Origin: SB21 sp964535295
Lineage (GTDB): Bacteria; CLD3; SB21
Length of the DNA stretch: 13,117 nucleotides
Assembly (NCBI GenBank): GCA_964535295.1
Contig: CAZHUW010000088.1
Span: forward strand, 1 to 13,117
Direction: 5' to 3'
The notes under the pieces were generated by a model that saw only the letters and a program-made list of their open reading frames with translations, had not been told where the DNA came from and made no database searches. Below, piece after piece: positions 1 through 6,947 of the stretch (its first letter is position 1; the number at the start of each line of letters is the position of its first letter). Position numbers and translations under genes: made by a program.

Positions 1-545
1 TAGGGGTGTCCTTTGACATTGGCATATTTCTTTTTGACATCATAAAAACATTCTTCACCGTAAATTGTGACCGATTCCAGACTGTCGAATACGACGACTT
101 TGCCGAGAGCGTTTAGCTGTTCCACATTCTGAAAATAGACCAGTGAGTCCGCGACCAAAGTGGTCGACTTGTCAATGAAAATAACATTGCCCTGGCAAAC
201 GGATTTCCTCTGTTTGGCGTAGTACCGCGCTTTTTCACAAAATATAATTCGGTGCCGGTCCGTCAATACCACGTTACCGATAAGAATCGCCATTTGCATA
301 TCTCTGAAAAAAGCAGCCTGATCGCATGTTGCGGTCAAAGTATCCTGTGAAAATCGGACACGGCCTTTTGCTTTCAGAATGTCTTTGCCTTCTAGCCTTT
401 GATTTTCGATCTCATCTGCTGCATCGAGCCGCAGAGGTTTATACTCTTCCAAGCTTTGTAGGGAATCATGCTGAGCATGCAGTCCTACAAAACCGGCGCT
501 GATGAACAGTGATATCATGGATAATCGGTAAAGAATTTTACGCAT
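1..545 (-). CDS. OstA/LptA-like lipopolysaccharide-export protein, 3' part missing
   Basis: An open frame reads from ATG at 545 to the left edge of the window without a stop (181 codons seen). The N-terminus has a Sec signal peptide: basic MRK, a hydrophobic stretch to about residue 21, and a probable cut after HA-Q (around residue 24). The mature part is made of beta-rich repeats typical of the OstA/LptA organic-solvent-tolerance family, with recurring pieces such as LIGNVVLTD, CQGNVIF and ALGKVVVFD. Members bind lipopolysaccharide in the periplasm and form part of the bridge to the outer membrane. The gene starts 6 bp after the lptC stop at 552, as expected for an lptC-lptA operon. The left edge cuts it off, so I cannot tell a short LptA from the longer OstA-like proteins of the FCB group. 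The family call is firm; the exact role is inferred. Confidence 0.85.
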   Translation of the reverse strand, partial: MRKILYRLSMISLFISAGFVGLHAQHDSLQSLEEYKPLRLDAADEIENQRLEGKDILKAKGRVRFSQDTLTATCDQAAFFRDMQMAILIGNVVLTDRHRIIFCEKARYYAKQRKSVCQGNVIFIDKSTTLVADSLVYFQNVEQLNALGKVVVFDSLESVTIYGEECFYDVKKKYANVKGHP

Positions 546-551
546 GACGCA

Positions 552-1205
552 TCAGTTATTTTCCTTCAGCACATCCTGCATTTCCTTGTCCATTTCTTCA
601 TCCTGTTTCCGGGTTGTTTTTGTACTTCGGGATTTGATGGAGCCGCTGCGCAGATCGATATCCCTCGCCGATTGACCGAATGCATTTTTCATTTTCCAAT
701 TGGACAAATCTTTATCGGATTCGAATTCATAACCGTTAAGAGTATCCTCTTCGGAGGTCATCGTGACAAACCCGTCCGCAAGGATGCGCTGTTTCTGATC
801 GTCCCAGAAAATTTTCTGTGTGTGCATGGTAAGCCCGCTATCGGAAATGATTACCACGTTGCCGAAGGCGGAAAGATTGTTGGTATTCCCGCGTACCTCT
901 CCGCTGTCGGAGGTGAGTGTGGCGCTGTGTTTGCCTTCTTCATAGAATTCGACACGCAAGCCTTGGCCGAACGTCGTCAATTTCTGATTGTTCCACCGCA
1001 TCATGTACGTTGAATGAAGTTCCGCTTCGATCACGCCTTTTGTCGTAAAAACTACTTTTGAGTTCCATCCCTCTTGATCGGGCAGGGAAGCTCCTTTATC
1101 TGCGAATATTGAATTTGATTCGGTCAGATCGGAACATCCAATACCCGTGGTTAATCCCGCAAGAAAAGCAATTTTCAAAAGACTGTTGTTTGATATTTTA
1201 CACAT
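552..1205 (-). CDS. lptC: LptC-like periplasmic LPS-export protein, probable lipoprotein
   Basis: A 217-residue protein of LptC type, the periplasmic partner of the LptBFG transporter that passes lipopolysaccharide to LptA. The body (about 45-180) shows the family's beta-strand pattern, with pieces such as GVIEAELHS, LTSDSGEVRGNTNNLSAFG and DDQKQRILADGFV. The tail (about 190-217) is highly charged and probably disordered. E. coli LptC is held by a transmembrane helix; here the N-terminus looks like a lipoprotein signal with Cys24 after a hydrophobic stretch. The lipobox (GIGC) is imperfect because residue -3 is Gly rather than Leu. The ATG at 1205 lies 1 bp after the recO stop at 1207, so the two are translationally coupled, and the OstA-like gene follows at once. 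The call rests on repeat pattern, length and context. Confidence 0.8.
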   Translation of the reverse strand: MCKISNNSLLKIAFLAGLTTGIGCSDLTESNSIFADKGASLPDQEGWNSKVVFTTKGVIEAELHSTYMMRWNNQKLTTFGQGLRVEFYEEGKHSATLTSDSGEVRGNTNNLSAFGNVVIISDSGLTMHTQKIFWDDQKQRILADGFVTMTSEEDTLNGYEFESDKDLSNWKMKNAFGQSARDIDLRSGSIKSRSTKTTRKQDEEMDKEMQDVLKENN

Positions 1206-1206
1206 A

Positions 1207-1968
1207 TTATGCCAATTTCAAAAACGGCAGTGCATTCAGGTTCTGCAGTTCTTCAATGTGAAATTGCAAATGTTTGAGCAGCAGGTGATAGATCTCCGAG
1301 CCAGCACGGTCTGACATATGGATATTGTAAATCCCGTTTCCACGGCAACGGGCGATCTGCCTCAGAATGCCCAGCGCTTCTTTTGATAGCGCATTGCCGG
1401 ACACATTGCGCAGGGGCGTTGGGCAGGATTCGCATACCACACGTCCGTGTGCGGTGTCAAAACGGAGTTCCTTGTGTCCCATTATTTCCTGGCAGTGATC
1501 GCAAACATCCGTCTCTATCCTGAATCCTAATCGTTCTGCTACGTGAAGCATAAAATATAAGAATCCATTCATCGGTCTTTTATCCGTATGATTCAGGCCT
1601 TGCAGGGTCTGCAGCAAAAGATCGAACAAATGAAGACTGTCCTCATTCCCATGGACAAGTCGATTGCTCATTTCAATGATGGCCAGGGCCGTGTAAGTAC
1701 GGTCCAAGTGGTTATGTATTTGCAAGAAAGGATCGATTATCGTGACATCCGAAACATATTGCAGGTCCCGTTCGGTCTTTTCATAGAAAATGACCGATAC
1801 GTGTGTAAAAAGCTCCAGTGCCCCACCATACTTACTTTTTACGTCCCGTGCACCTCTAGCCAGCAGGTTAACTTTTCCAAGGTCCTTAGTAAAAGTGGTA
1901 AGGATTTTGCTTGTCTCTCCGTAGGGAATAGTCTTTAATATTATAGCTTCAGTTCTTTGGATCGACAT
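1207..1968 (-). CDS. recO: DNA repair protein RecO
   Basis: A 253-residue RecO, of usual length for the family. RecO works with RecR (and RecF) to load RecA onto SSB-coated single-stranded DNA and anneals complementary strands. The N-terminal OB-fold carries the family signature from residue 5 on (TEAIILKTIPYGETSKI, then LGKVNLLARGAR at 30-41). The helical C-terminal part holds an intact zinc site, CxxC at Cys156/Cys159 and again at Cys179/Cys182. The ATG at 1968 is right because homology begins within five residues; no good Shine-Dalgarno is seen. It is the first gene of the minus-strand recO-lptC-ostA cluster and is divergent from the DUF1573 gene. The link to LPS export is positional only. 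Confidence 0.95.
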   Translation of the reverse strand: MSIQRTEAIILKTIPYGETSKILTTFTKDLGKVNLLARGARDVKSKYGGALELFTHVSVIFYEKTERDLQYVSDVTIIDPFLQIHNHLDRTYTALAIIEMSNRLVHGNEDSLHLFDLLLQTLQGLNHTDKRPMNGFLYFMLHVAERLGFRIETDVCDHCQEIMGHKELRFDTAHGRVVCESCPTPLRNVSGNALSKEALGILRQIARCRGNGIYNIHMSDRAGSEIYHLLLKHLQFHIEELQNLNALPFLKLA

Positions 1969-1994
1969 TTTATTGGCTCATTTTTTGCTCGTTA

Positions 1995-2023
1995 AACTTA
2001 GATTTTTTTTGTTCCAAAATCAA
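1995..2023 (-). promoter_or_regulatory. weak candidate promoter for recO-lptC-ostA
   Basis: On the minus strand TTGATT (2023-2018) and TAAGTT (2000-1995) are 17 bp apart and upstream of recO. The -10 box matches the consensus at only three of six positions, so this is a weak candidate. The 153-bp divergent interval 1969-2121 holds no other gene that I can see. Confidence 0.3.
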
Positions 2024-2067
2024 CAGTAATTTCAGGCCTTAAGAGCCGATCCGATGCCAAAAATGCC

Positions 2068-2096
2068 TTGATTTTGAGACTTGAAAGGGGTAATAT
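2068..2096 (+). promoter_or_regulatory. candidate promoter for the DUF1573 operon
   Basis: TTGATT (2068-2073), a 17-bp spacer and TAATAT (2091-2096) lie about 25 bp upstream of the DUF1573 start. Each box matches the sigma70 consensus at four of six positions. A better -10 (TATTAT, 2094-2099) exists but would give a 20-bp spacer. If this is the promoter, an upstream in-frame ATG at 2068 cannot be the real start. Confidence 0.45.
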
Positions 2097-2121
2097 TATT
2101 TGTCAATCCAAGGGGCAACAA

Positions 2122-2562
2122 ATGCATAAAAGAACTCTATACATTATCATGCCGGTCTTACTACTTGCAATCATTTTTGTTTTGCATAAGCCGTTACTGA
2201 GCGGAATTATGATCTTTCAGGATGCCAGCGGAGCAAAGATAATGTTCACGGAAGAAGAGTATGATTTTGGAAAGATCAAAGAAGGCGATGTCGTGGAGCA
2301 TATTTTTTCGTTTACCAATGCTGGAAACGATACGCTGATCATCGCCCAGGTCCGGGCATCCTGTGGTTGTACAGCCGCTTTACTCAGTGCCAGCCGCATC
2401 CCGCCGAAAGGCAAGGGAGAGATCAAGACGACCTTTAAGTCCAAAGGAAGAGCCGGAAAACAAAAAAAGACACTAACCGTGTTTTCCAATGATCCGGAAT
2501 CCCCGGCTAAAAAACTGTCTTTTCGCGCAGATATCGAACCGCTTGATGATAAACACCTCTGA
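2122..2562 (+). CDS. DUF1573 domain protein, membrane-anchored
   Basis: A 146-residue protein. An in-frame ATG exists at 2068, but the ATG at 2122 has a clear Shine-Dalgarno (AAGGGG, 2110-2115, spacer 6) and lies downstream of the candidate promoter, so I chose it. Residues 5-30 form one hydrophobic segment (uncleaved anchor or signal peptide). The DUF1573 domain follows from about residue 40: YDFGKIKEG, FSFTNAGNDTL, the conserved cysteine motif ASCGCT (about 78-83), PPKGKGEI and FSNDP. DUF1573 is an Ig-like fold, common and often multi-copy in Bacteroidota and relatives, and exposed outside the cytoplasm. Its function is unknown to me. It heads the plus-strand operon, 56 bp before the mutase subunit. 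Confidence 0.88.
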   Translation: MHKRTLYIIMPVLLLAIIFVLHKPLLSGIMIFQDASGAKIMFTEEEYDFGKIKEGDVVEHIFSFTNAGNDTLIIAQVRASCGCTAALLSASRIPPKGKGEIKTTFKSKGRAGKQKKTLTVFSNDPESPAKKLSFRADIEPLDDKHL

Positions 2563-2618
2563 TGCTTATATTTTCAACAATAAACTGAAAGCCAAGCTAA
2601 CTAACTAATTCAAGATTT

Positions 2619-3035
2619 ATGAATAAAAAGATCAAAGTTCTAGTGGCCAAACCCGGCCTTGACGGGCATGACCGCGGAGCTAAAGTAATAGCCAGCGCCC
2701 TTAGAGATGCCGGAATGGAAGTCATATATACAGGACTGCGACAAACACCGGAAATGATCGTCAATGCTGCCTTACAGGAAGACGTTGATGTGATCGCCGT
2801 AAGTATTTTGTCTGGATCCCATATGACTTTATTTCCCAAGATATTGGACGAGATGAAAAAAGCTGAAATTGCGGATGTGCTGCTGATCGGTGGCGGGATT
2901 ATCCCGGATGCCGATGCTGAAAAACTCGAAAAAATGGGAGTCGGGAAACTTTTCGGACCGGGAACGGCTACCACGGATGTGATCGCCTATATCCAAAGAA
3001 GGCTAACAAATCATCAAACCGCTGATATAACGTAG
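2619..3035 (+). CDS. methylmalonyl-CoA mutase, stand-alone cobalamin-binding subunit
   Basis: A 138-residue B12-binding domain protein of methylmalonyl-CoA mutase C-terminal type. It shows the full cobalamin signature: D15-G-H17-D-R-G20 (DxHxxG; His17 would be the lower axial cobalt ligand), S62-I-L64 (SxL) and G91-G-G93. The opening KVLVAKPGLDGHDRGAKVIA is characteristic of this subunit. With a separate catalytic subunit it interconverts methylmalonyl-CoA and succinyl-CoA, using adenosylcobalamin. No large subunit lies in the window, so the mutase is split and its partner is encoded elsewhere. I see no clear Shine-Dalgarno before the ATG. The next gene starts 6 bp after the stop. Related small subunits serve isobutyryl-CoA or ethylmalonyl-CoA mutases, so the substrate is not certain. 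Confidence 0.92.
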   Translation: MNKKIKVLVAKPGLDGHDRGAKVIASALRDAGMEVIYTGLRQTPEMIVNAALQEDVDVIAVSILSGSHMTLFPKILDEMKKAEIADVLLIGGGIIPDADAEKLEKMGVGKLFGPGTATTDVIAYIQRRLTNHQTADIT

Positions 3036-3041
3036 GATGAC

Positions 3042-3662
3042 ATGGAGAAGATCACAACCATTTTCTGGGATCTCGGCGGAGTCGTTCTGACCAACGCCTG
3101 GGATCGTGACCAACGTGTAAAAGTTCTGAACGAATTCGATATTACTTCGGATGAGCAGTTGAACGAATTCGGCGATCGCCATCGGGAAGTGGCCGCTCCT
3201 TTTGAGACCGGCAGATTTTCATTGAAAGAATATCTTGATCTTACCTTATTTGGAATGCCTCAGGTTTTCACCCACGATCAATTCAAAGAAAAGATGTTTG
3301 AACAGTCAAAACCTCTGCCCGGTCTAAGTGTACTCAAAGACGTTTCTTCAAGCGGAAAGTATTTTTTGGCATCACTGAACAATGAATCCCTGGAACTCAA
3401 CGAACACCGGATAAGACATTTTGAATTGCTTGATTATTTTGACGCTTTTTTTTCCTCCTGTTATCTAAACATCATGAAACCCAATCCCGAGATCTACCGT
3501 GCCGCTCTGAACATCTCGCATCGGAAGCCGGAAGAATGTATATTTATCGACGACCGGGCGCAAAACGTAGAGGCCGCGCGTCAATGCGGTTTGAACGCGA
3601 TCCATTACGCCGATCCCGAACAATTAAGGGCAGAGTTGGCAAAGCTAAACGTATCCATCTAA
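3042..3662 (+). CDS. HAD superfamily hydrolase (subfamily IA, YihX-like)
   Basis: A 206-residue HAD hydrolase. Motif I is FWDLGGVVL with nucleophile Asp10; the usual second Asp (position 12) is Gly, as in YihX-type sugar phosphatases and other FDxG-type members. Motif II is Ser111 in LASLNN, motif III Lys146 in KPNPEIY, and motif IV Asp170-Asp171 in FIDDRAQNVEAA. Residues 16-95 form the helical cap of a type-I HAD. The ATG at 3042 follows a Shine-Dalgarno AGGA and lies 6 bp after the mutase-subunit stop. The likely reaction is dephosphorylation of a small phosphorylated metabolite; the substrate cannot be read from the sequence. Its operon with a nucleoside deaminase would allow a role in salvage, but that is inference. 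Confidence 0.88.
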   Translation: MEKITTIFWDLGGVVLTNAWDRDQRVKVLNEFDITSDEQLNEFGDRHREVAAPFETGRFSLKEYLDLTLFGMPQVFTHDQFKEKMFEQSKPLPGLSVLKDVSSSGKYFLASLNNESLELNEHRIRHFELLDYFDAFFSSCYLNIMKPNPEIYRAALNISHRKPEECIFIDDRAQNVEAARQCGLNAIHYADPEQLRAELAKLNVSI

Positions 3663-3677
3663 CCGTCTCCGGACTCC

Positions 3678-4481
3678 ATGATCTCCTTTGAACGAGTTAC
3701 GAAAAACAAACTCCAGTATTTTTCATCCATTTTGGATAAAAAAGAGCGTTTGGCAACAGGGCTGTTCCAGATAGAAGGCATCCATTTGTTTGAAGAATTC
3801 ATGAAAAGCGGTTTTCAAGCGGACTGGATCGTCGTCCATACAAACTTCATCGAACGGCATCCACAACTTGCTAATGCCATAAAAAACAAATTTGAGACCA
3901 TTACTTTTCAAGCCAATTCAGTCGAATTCAACAAATTATCAGACACAGAAAATTCCCAAGGCATCGTAGCCGGTATTCATAAAAAAAAGACAAGCGGCCA
4001 TTCGTTCTCTTCCGGAAAAAAGGAGATCATCATAGCTCTGGACCGGATAAGTGATCCTGGAAACCTCGGGACCATCATTCGCAGCGCGGATTGGTTCGGT
4101 ATTCAAAAAATCGTGTTAAGTGAATCGTGTGTCGAAGCTTACAACCCGAAGGTTGTACGGGCCACTATGGGATCGATCTTTCGTGTTTCATGTCAGGTCA
4201 AGAACCTTGCTAGTTTTATCTCCGAATCACATACCATGCATTACCGATCTTATGCTACAACTTTAGATCCTTTATCCGGCGAAGCTGTGGGGAAGATCGC
4301 TGCTTCATCCGTGCTTGTAATAGGCAATGAGGCTCACGGCATCTCAGAAGATATAAAACAGCTTTGCTCGCACGAGATTCGAATTCCCAGATACGGCGGT
4401 GCAGAATCGTTGAATGCGGCCACGGCATGCAGTATTCTGATGTATGAATTTTCGAAACAAATATATGGGATGCCAAAGTGA
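3678..4481 (+). CDS. TrmH/SpoU family RNA 2'-O-methyltransferase
   Basis: A 267-residue SPOUT-class methyltransferase that uses S-adenosylmethionine to methylate ribose 2'-OH in rRNA or tRNA. An N-terminal substrate-binding domain (about 1-100, with FQIEGIHLFEEF near 30-41) precedes the knotted catalytic domain. The three family motifs are present: motif 1 at 121-140 (LDRISDPGNLGTIIRSADWFG, with Asn129 and Arg135), motif 2 at 213-222 (VIGNEAHGIS) and motif 3 at 235-255 (IPRYGGAESLNAATA). The N-terminal domain resembles RlmB/TsnR-like 23S rRNA enzymes, but the target base cannot be assigned. It starts 15 bp after the HAD gene and its stop overlaps the next start by four bases. Confidence 0.92.
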   Translation: MISFERVTKNKLQYFSSILDKKERLATGLFQIEGIHLFEEFMKSGFQADWIVVHTNFIERHPQLANAIKNKFETITFQANSVEFNKLSDTENSQGIVAGIHKKKTSGHSFSSGKKEIIIALDRISDPGNLGTIIRSADWFGIQKIVLSESCVEAYNPKVVRATMGSIFRVSCQVKNLASFISESHTMHYRSYATTLDPLSGEAVGKIAASSVLVIGNEAHGISEDIKQLCSHEIRIPRYGGAESLNAATACSILMYEFSKQIYGMPK

Positions 4482-5797
4482 AGCTGGTCATCAAAAACGG
4501 CACGGTTATTACGATGAATTCAAAGCGGGAAATCCTGCATGCGGATGTTCTTGTCGAGAATACTGTCATTACAAAGATCGGCAAGCTGACCCGAAAGGAT
4601 ATCGATAAGGCCCGTGTCATCAATGCATCCGGCAAAATTGTATCTCCGGGGTTTGTTCAAACCCATATTCATTTATGCCAGACTCTATTCCGCAATTTGG
4701 CGGATGATCTGGAATTATTGGATTGGCTCCAACTGAAAATATGGCCATTTGAAGGCGCTCATTCGGCTCAGTCTGTTGGTCTGTCAGCACGAATTGGTTT
4801 GGCCGAACTCATCAAATGTGGCACCACAACCATTATGGATATGGCCACAGTCCATCATACCGACCATATTTTTGAGGAAATTGAACGTTCGGGAATCAGG
4901 GCAATATGCGGCAAGGCGATGATGGATGATTGTTATGGTGCGCCTAAAGGATTGCAGGAATCTAAGGCTTGGTCAATCAACGAGAGTCTACGGCTGAAAA
5001 ACGATTGGCATGGAAGGTCTGACGGTCGTATTCAATTCGCTTTTGCTCCGCGTTTCGTTCTTTCGTGCAGTGAATCGCTTTTGTGTGAAGTGCGTGATAT
5101 AGCGGCAGAGAACCGATTATTGATTCACACCCATTCGTCGGAAAACCGGAACGAACTCGAGGCTGTTATCAGACGTCACGGGATGTCCAATGTTGAATAT
5201 TTTCATCACATCCATTTGACTGGAGAGAGATTATGCCTGGCGCACTGCATATGGCTGAATCCGGCAGAATTGGATATCTTACAGGAAACAAAAACCAAAG
5301 TGCTTCACTGTCCATCGTCGAATCTGAAATTAGGGTCAGGTATTGCGGCCGTTCCGGAGATGATTGCTCGCGGTATAGGTGTGTCACTGGGAGCCGATGG
5401 TGCACCCTGTAATAATAATCTTGACATCTTTCAGGAGATGAGGCTAGCTGCCTTGATTCAAAAACCCCGGCTGGGGCCCAAATCCCTGACAGCGGAAAAA
5501 GTATTTGAAATGGCTACGCTTCAAGGCGCAAAGGCGCTTGGGTTGGAGACCCAGATTGGGAGTATTGAACCGGGAAAAAAGGCGGATCTGGCCATTATTG
5601 ACCTGGAAAATATCCATTCGCTGCCGGAAGAGAATATCTATTCACAGGTTGTTTATTCGGCCCGGTCGCAGGATGTGAAAACGGTGATTGTAGACGGAAA
5701 TGTGCTAATGAAGGATCGTGAATTAAGAACGATTGACGAACAGGCGACCACCCGGCGTATCCGGCCACAGATTAAAAAACTATTGGTTGGCCTATGA
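4478..5797 (+). CDS. 5'-deoxyadenosine / MTA / SAH deaminase-type amidohydrolase
   Basis: A 439-residue metal-dependent amidohydrolase of the MtaD/DadD group, which deaminates the adenine ring of 5'-deoxyadenosine, 5'-methylthioadenosine or S-adenosylhomocysteine. The metal site is complete: His63-x-His65 (QTHIHL), His219 (HTHSSE), His256 (LAHC) and Asp307 (GADGAPCNN). Glu222 is the likely proton-transfer residue. The stretch LCQTLFRNLADDLELLDWL and the segment MATVHHTD (122-129) are typical of proteins annotated as 5'-deoxyadenosine deaminase. The C-terminus has the usual PGKKADLAIIDL strand. The start is GTG, overlapping the methyltransferase stop as GTGA, with GGGA upstream. Being next to an RNA methyltransferase (which makes SAH) and a B12-mutase subunit (whose cofactor yields 5'-deoxyadenosine) fits, but the preferred substrate is unproven. 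Confidence 0.88.
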   Translation: MKLVIKNGTVITMNSKREILHADVLVENTVITKIGKLTRKDIDKARVINASGKIVSPGFVQTHIHLCQTLFRNLADDLELLDWLQLKIWPFEGAHSAQSVGLSARIGLAELIKCGTTTIMDMATVHHTDHIFEEIERSGIRAICGKAMMDDCYGAPKGLQESKAWSINESLRLKNDWHGRSDGRIQFAFAPRFVLSCSESLLCEVRDIAAENRLLIHTHSSENRNELEAVIRRHGMSNVEYFHHIHLTGERLCLAHCIWLNPAELDILQETKTKVLHCPSSNLKLGSGIAAVPEMIARGIGVSLGADGAPCNNNLDIFQEMRLAALIQKPRLGPKSLTAEKVFEMATLQGAKALGLETQIGSIEPGKKADLAIIDLENIHSLPEENIYSQVVYSARSQDVKTVIVDGNVLMKDRELRTIDEQATTRRIRPQIKKLLVGL

Positions 5798-5808
5798 TGA
5801 TATTTTGT

Positions 5809-5838
5809 TTGACCGCCCAGCCGGTCATTTTGTATATT
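5809..5838 (+). promoter_or_regulatory. strong promoter for the small membrane protein gene
   Basis: TTGACC (5809-5814), an 18-bp spacer and TATATT (5833-5838), directly preceded by TG, match the sigma70 consensus at five of six positions in each box. It lies 30 bp upstream of the start at 5869 and inside the longer alternative frame, so it supports the shorter start and separate transcription of this gene. Confidence 0.65.
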
Positions 5839-5868
5839 AATGGCAGAAAAAGATTGGCGGGGAGGATT

Positions 5869-6204
5869 ATGGAAGACTTTTTATACATTAGTTTTTGTGA
5901 GTCGATTGCTTTTCTTTTTCTCTGGCCTCGGATGGTAGAAAAAACAACCGATTGGTACACCAAATCCGTTCAAAAAGACAATCCTCATCTGCGAATCTGC
6001 TGTAACGCCCGAAAATGGATTACACCGTTGTTATTTTTAATGCTGACCATTTTTGCAATGACGATTGGGCTTGAGATGGCCAAAGATTTTTTCGAAATTA
6101 TAGTATTGAATATGCTTGTTGTAATTACCGCCTTATTTGCAGGGCCTTTGGTGAGTCAATATATCGTTGAACATTACATGGTAGGTAGGAAGAATTTCTA
6201 CTGA
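5869..6204 (+). CDS. small integral membrane protein of unknown function
   Basis: A 111-residue protein that I do not recognise. An in-frame ATG at 5794 would add 25 residues, but the ATG at 5869 has a very strong Shine-Dalgarno (GGGGAGGATT, 5859-5868) and sits just below a consensus promoter, so the shorter form is preferred. Hydrophobic segments lie at about 3-20 (interrupted by Glu11), 51-69 and 78-98, giving two or three membrane helices. The loop around residues 22-49 is polar and contains two adjacent cysteines (ICCNARKW). The C-terminus is basic (GRKNFY). Its stop overlaps the end of the convergent birA gene by 7 bp, with no terminator between them. Function unknown. Confidence 0.7.
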   Translation: MEDFLYISFCESIAFLFLWPRMVEKTTDWYTKSVQKDNPHLRICCNARKWITPLLFLMLTIFAMTIGLEMAKDFFEIIVLNMLVVITALFAGPLVSQYIVEHYMVGRKNFY

Positions 6205-6947
6205 TTCACCCTTACCTGAACATCTCCTGCATATAACCTGTCAGTTTTTCCATTCCGCTCTACGATCAAAGAGCCATCGACGGCTATGTCTTTTGCAATA
6301 CCTTCGAAGGTTGCCTTATCCTGAATAATGGAAATACTTTTTCCGAGCATGGTTGTCATCATTTTCCACCTCCTGAAGATATCGATATTTAAATTCGACC
6401 GGTTCTCATCGAATTTTTTCAGGACCTTTTGCATTACTTCGGAAATTTCCCAATTTGTACGTGTTTCAAGAAAAAGGGAAGTGGCCGTTTGGTTGATAGG
6501 TTCGGAAAATATCCTCTGATTAATATTCAGGCCAATTCCAATAATGAGATATAATTCGCCGTTTTTGGCTGCCGTTTCAAGCAGGATCCCGCATATCTTT
6601 TTGCCGCGTATAAGTATATCGTTGGGCCATTTGAGCTCGAAATCCAGTCCGGTCATTTCACGCAGGGTTTCACATACGGTGAGAGAAGCCATGAAATTAT
6701 ATAAGACGAGTCTTTCGTGGTTGAGGCCGGGGACAACAATCAAAGACATCCACAAACCCGCTCCGGGAGCTGATTCCCATGTTCTCCCAAGGCGGCCTTT
6801 CCCGCGTGTTTGATGGTTCGCAAAAATAACGCAGTTGCCGTTTATACTTTCTTCAAGAATGAGTTTCTTTGCGTAATCATTGGTCGATTCGGTTTCGTCT
6901 AATTGAATAATTTTATAATTGGTTTGCGACACAAGCAGTAAATTCAC
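6198..6947 (-). CDS. birA: biotin--[acetyl-CoA-carboxylase] ligase
   Basis: A 249-residue biotin protein ligase. It makes biotinyl-5'-AMP and attaches biotin to the carrier lysine of biotin-dependent carboxylases. Seen: DETESTNDYAK (17-27), the adenylate-binding loop GKGRLGR (49-55), KWPND (106-110), KKICGILLE (116-124) and GIGLN (137-141), then the small C-terminal SH3-like domain (about 200-249). There is no N-terminal helix-turn-helix, so it is a monofunctional ligase, not the BirA repressor type. The start is GTG at 6947, overlapping the XdhC stop as GTGA; with no Shine-Dalgarno visible, translation is probably coupled. It is the last gene of the minus-strand operon. A propionyl-CoA carboxylase feeding the B12 mutase would be a plausible client, but none is in the window. 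Confidence 0.95.
   Translation of the reverse strand: MNLLLVSQTNYKIIQLDETESTNDYAKKLILEESINGNCVIFANHQTRGKGRLGRTWESAPGAGLWMSLIVVPGLNHERLVLYNFMASLTVCETLREMTGLDFELKWPNDILIRGKKICGILLETAAKNGELYLIIGIGLNINQRIFSEPINQTATSLFLETRTNWEISEVMQKVLKKFDENRSNLNIDIFRRWKMMTTMLGKSISIIQDKATFEGIAKDIAVDGSLIVERNGKTDRLYAGDVQVRVNQ

Noticed and set aside
672..1013. Plus-strand open frame of 113 codons opposite lptC
   Set aside because: It is antisense to a well-supported gene, has no ribosome site and shows no recognisable domain.
3042..3110. Loss of the second motif-I Asp in the HAD hydrolase, as a possible sign of inactivity
   Set aside because: Gly or Asn at this place is common in YihX-like and related HAD proteins, and motifs II to IV are intact, so it is a normal variant.
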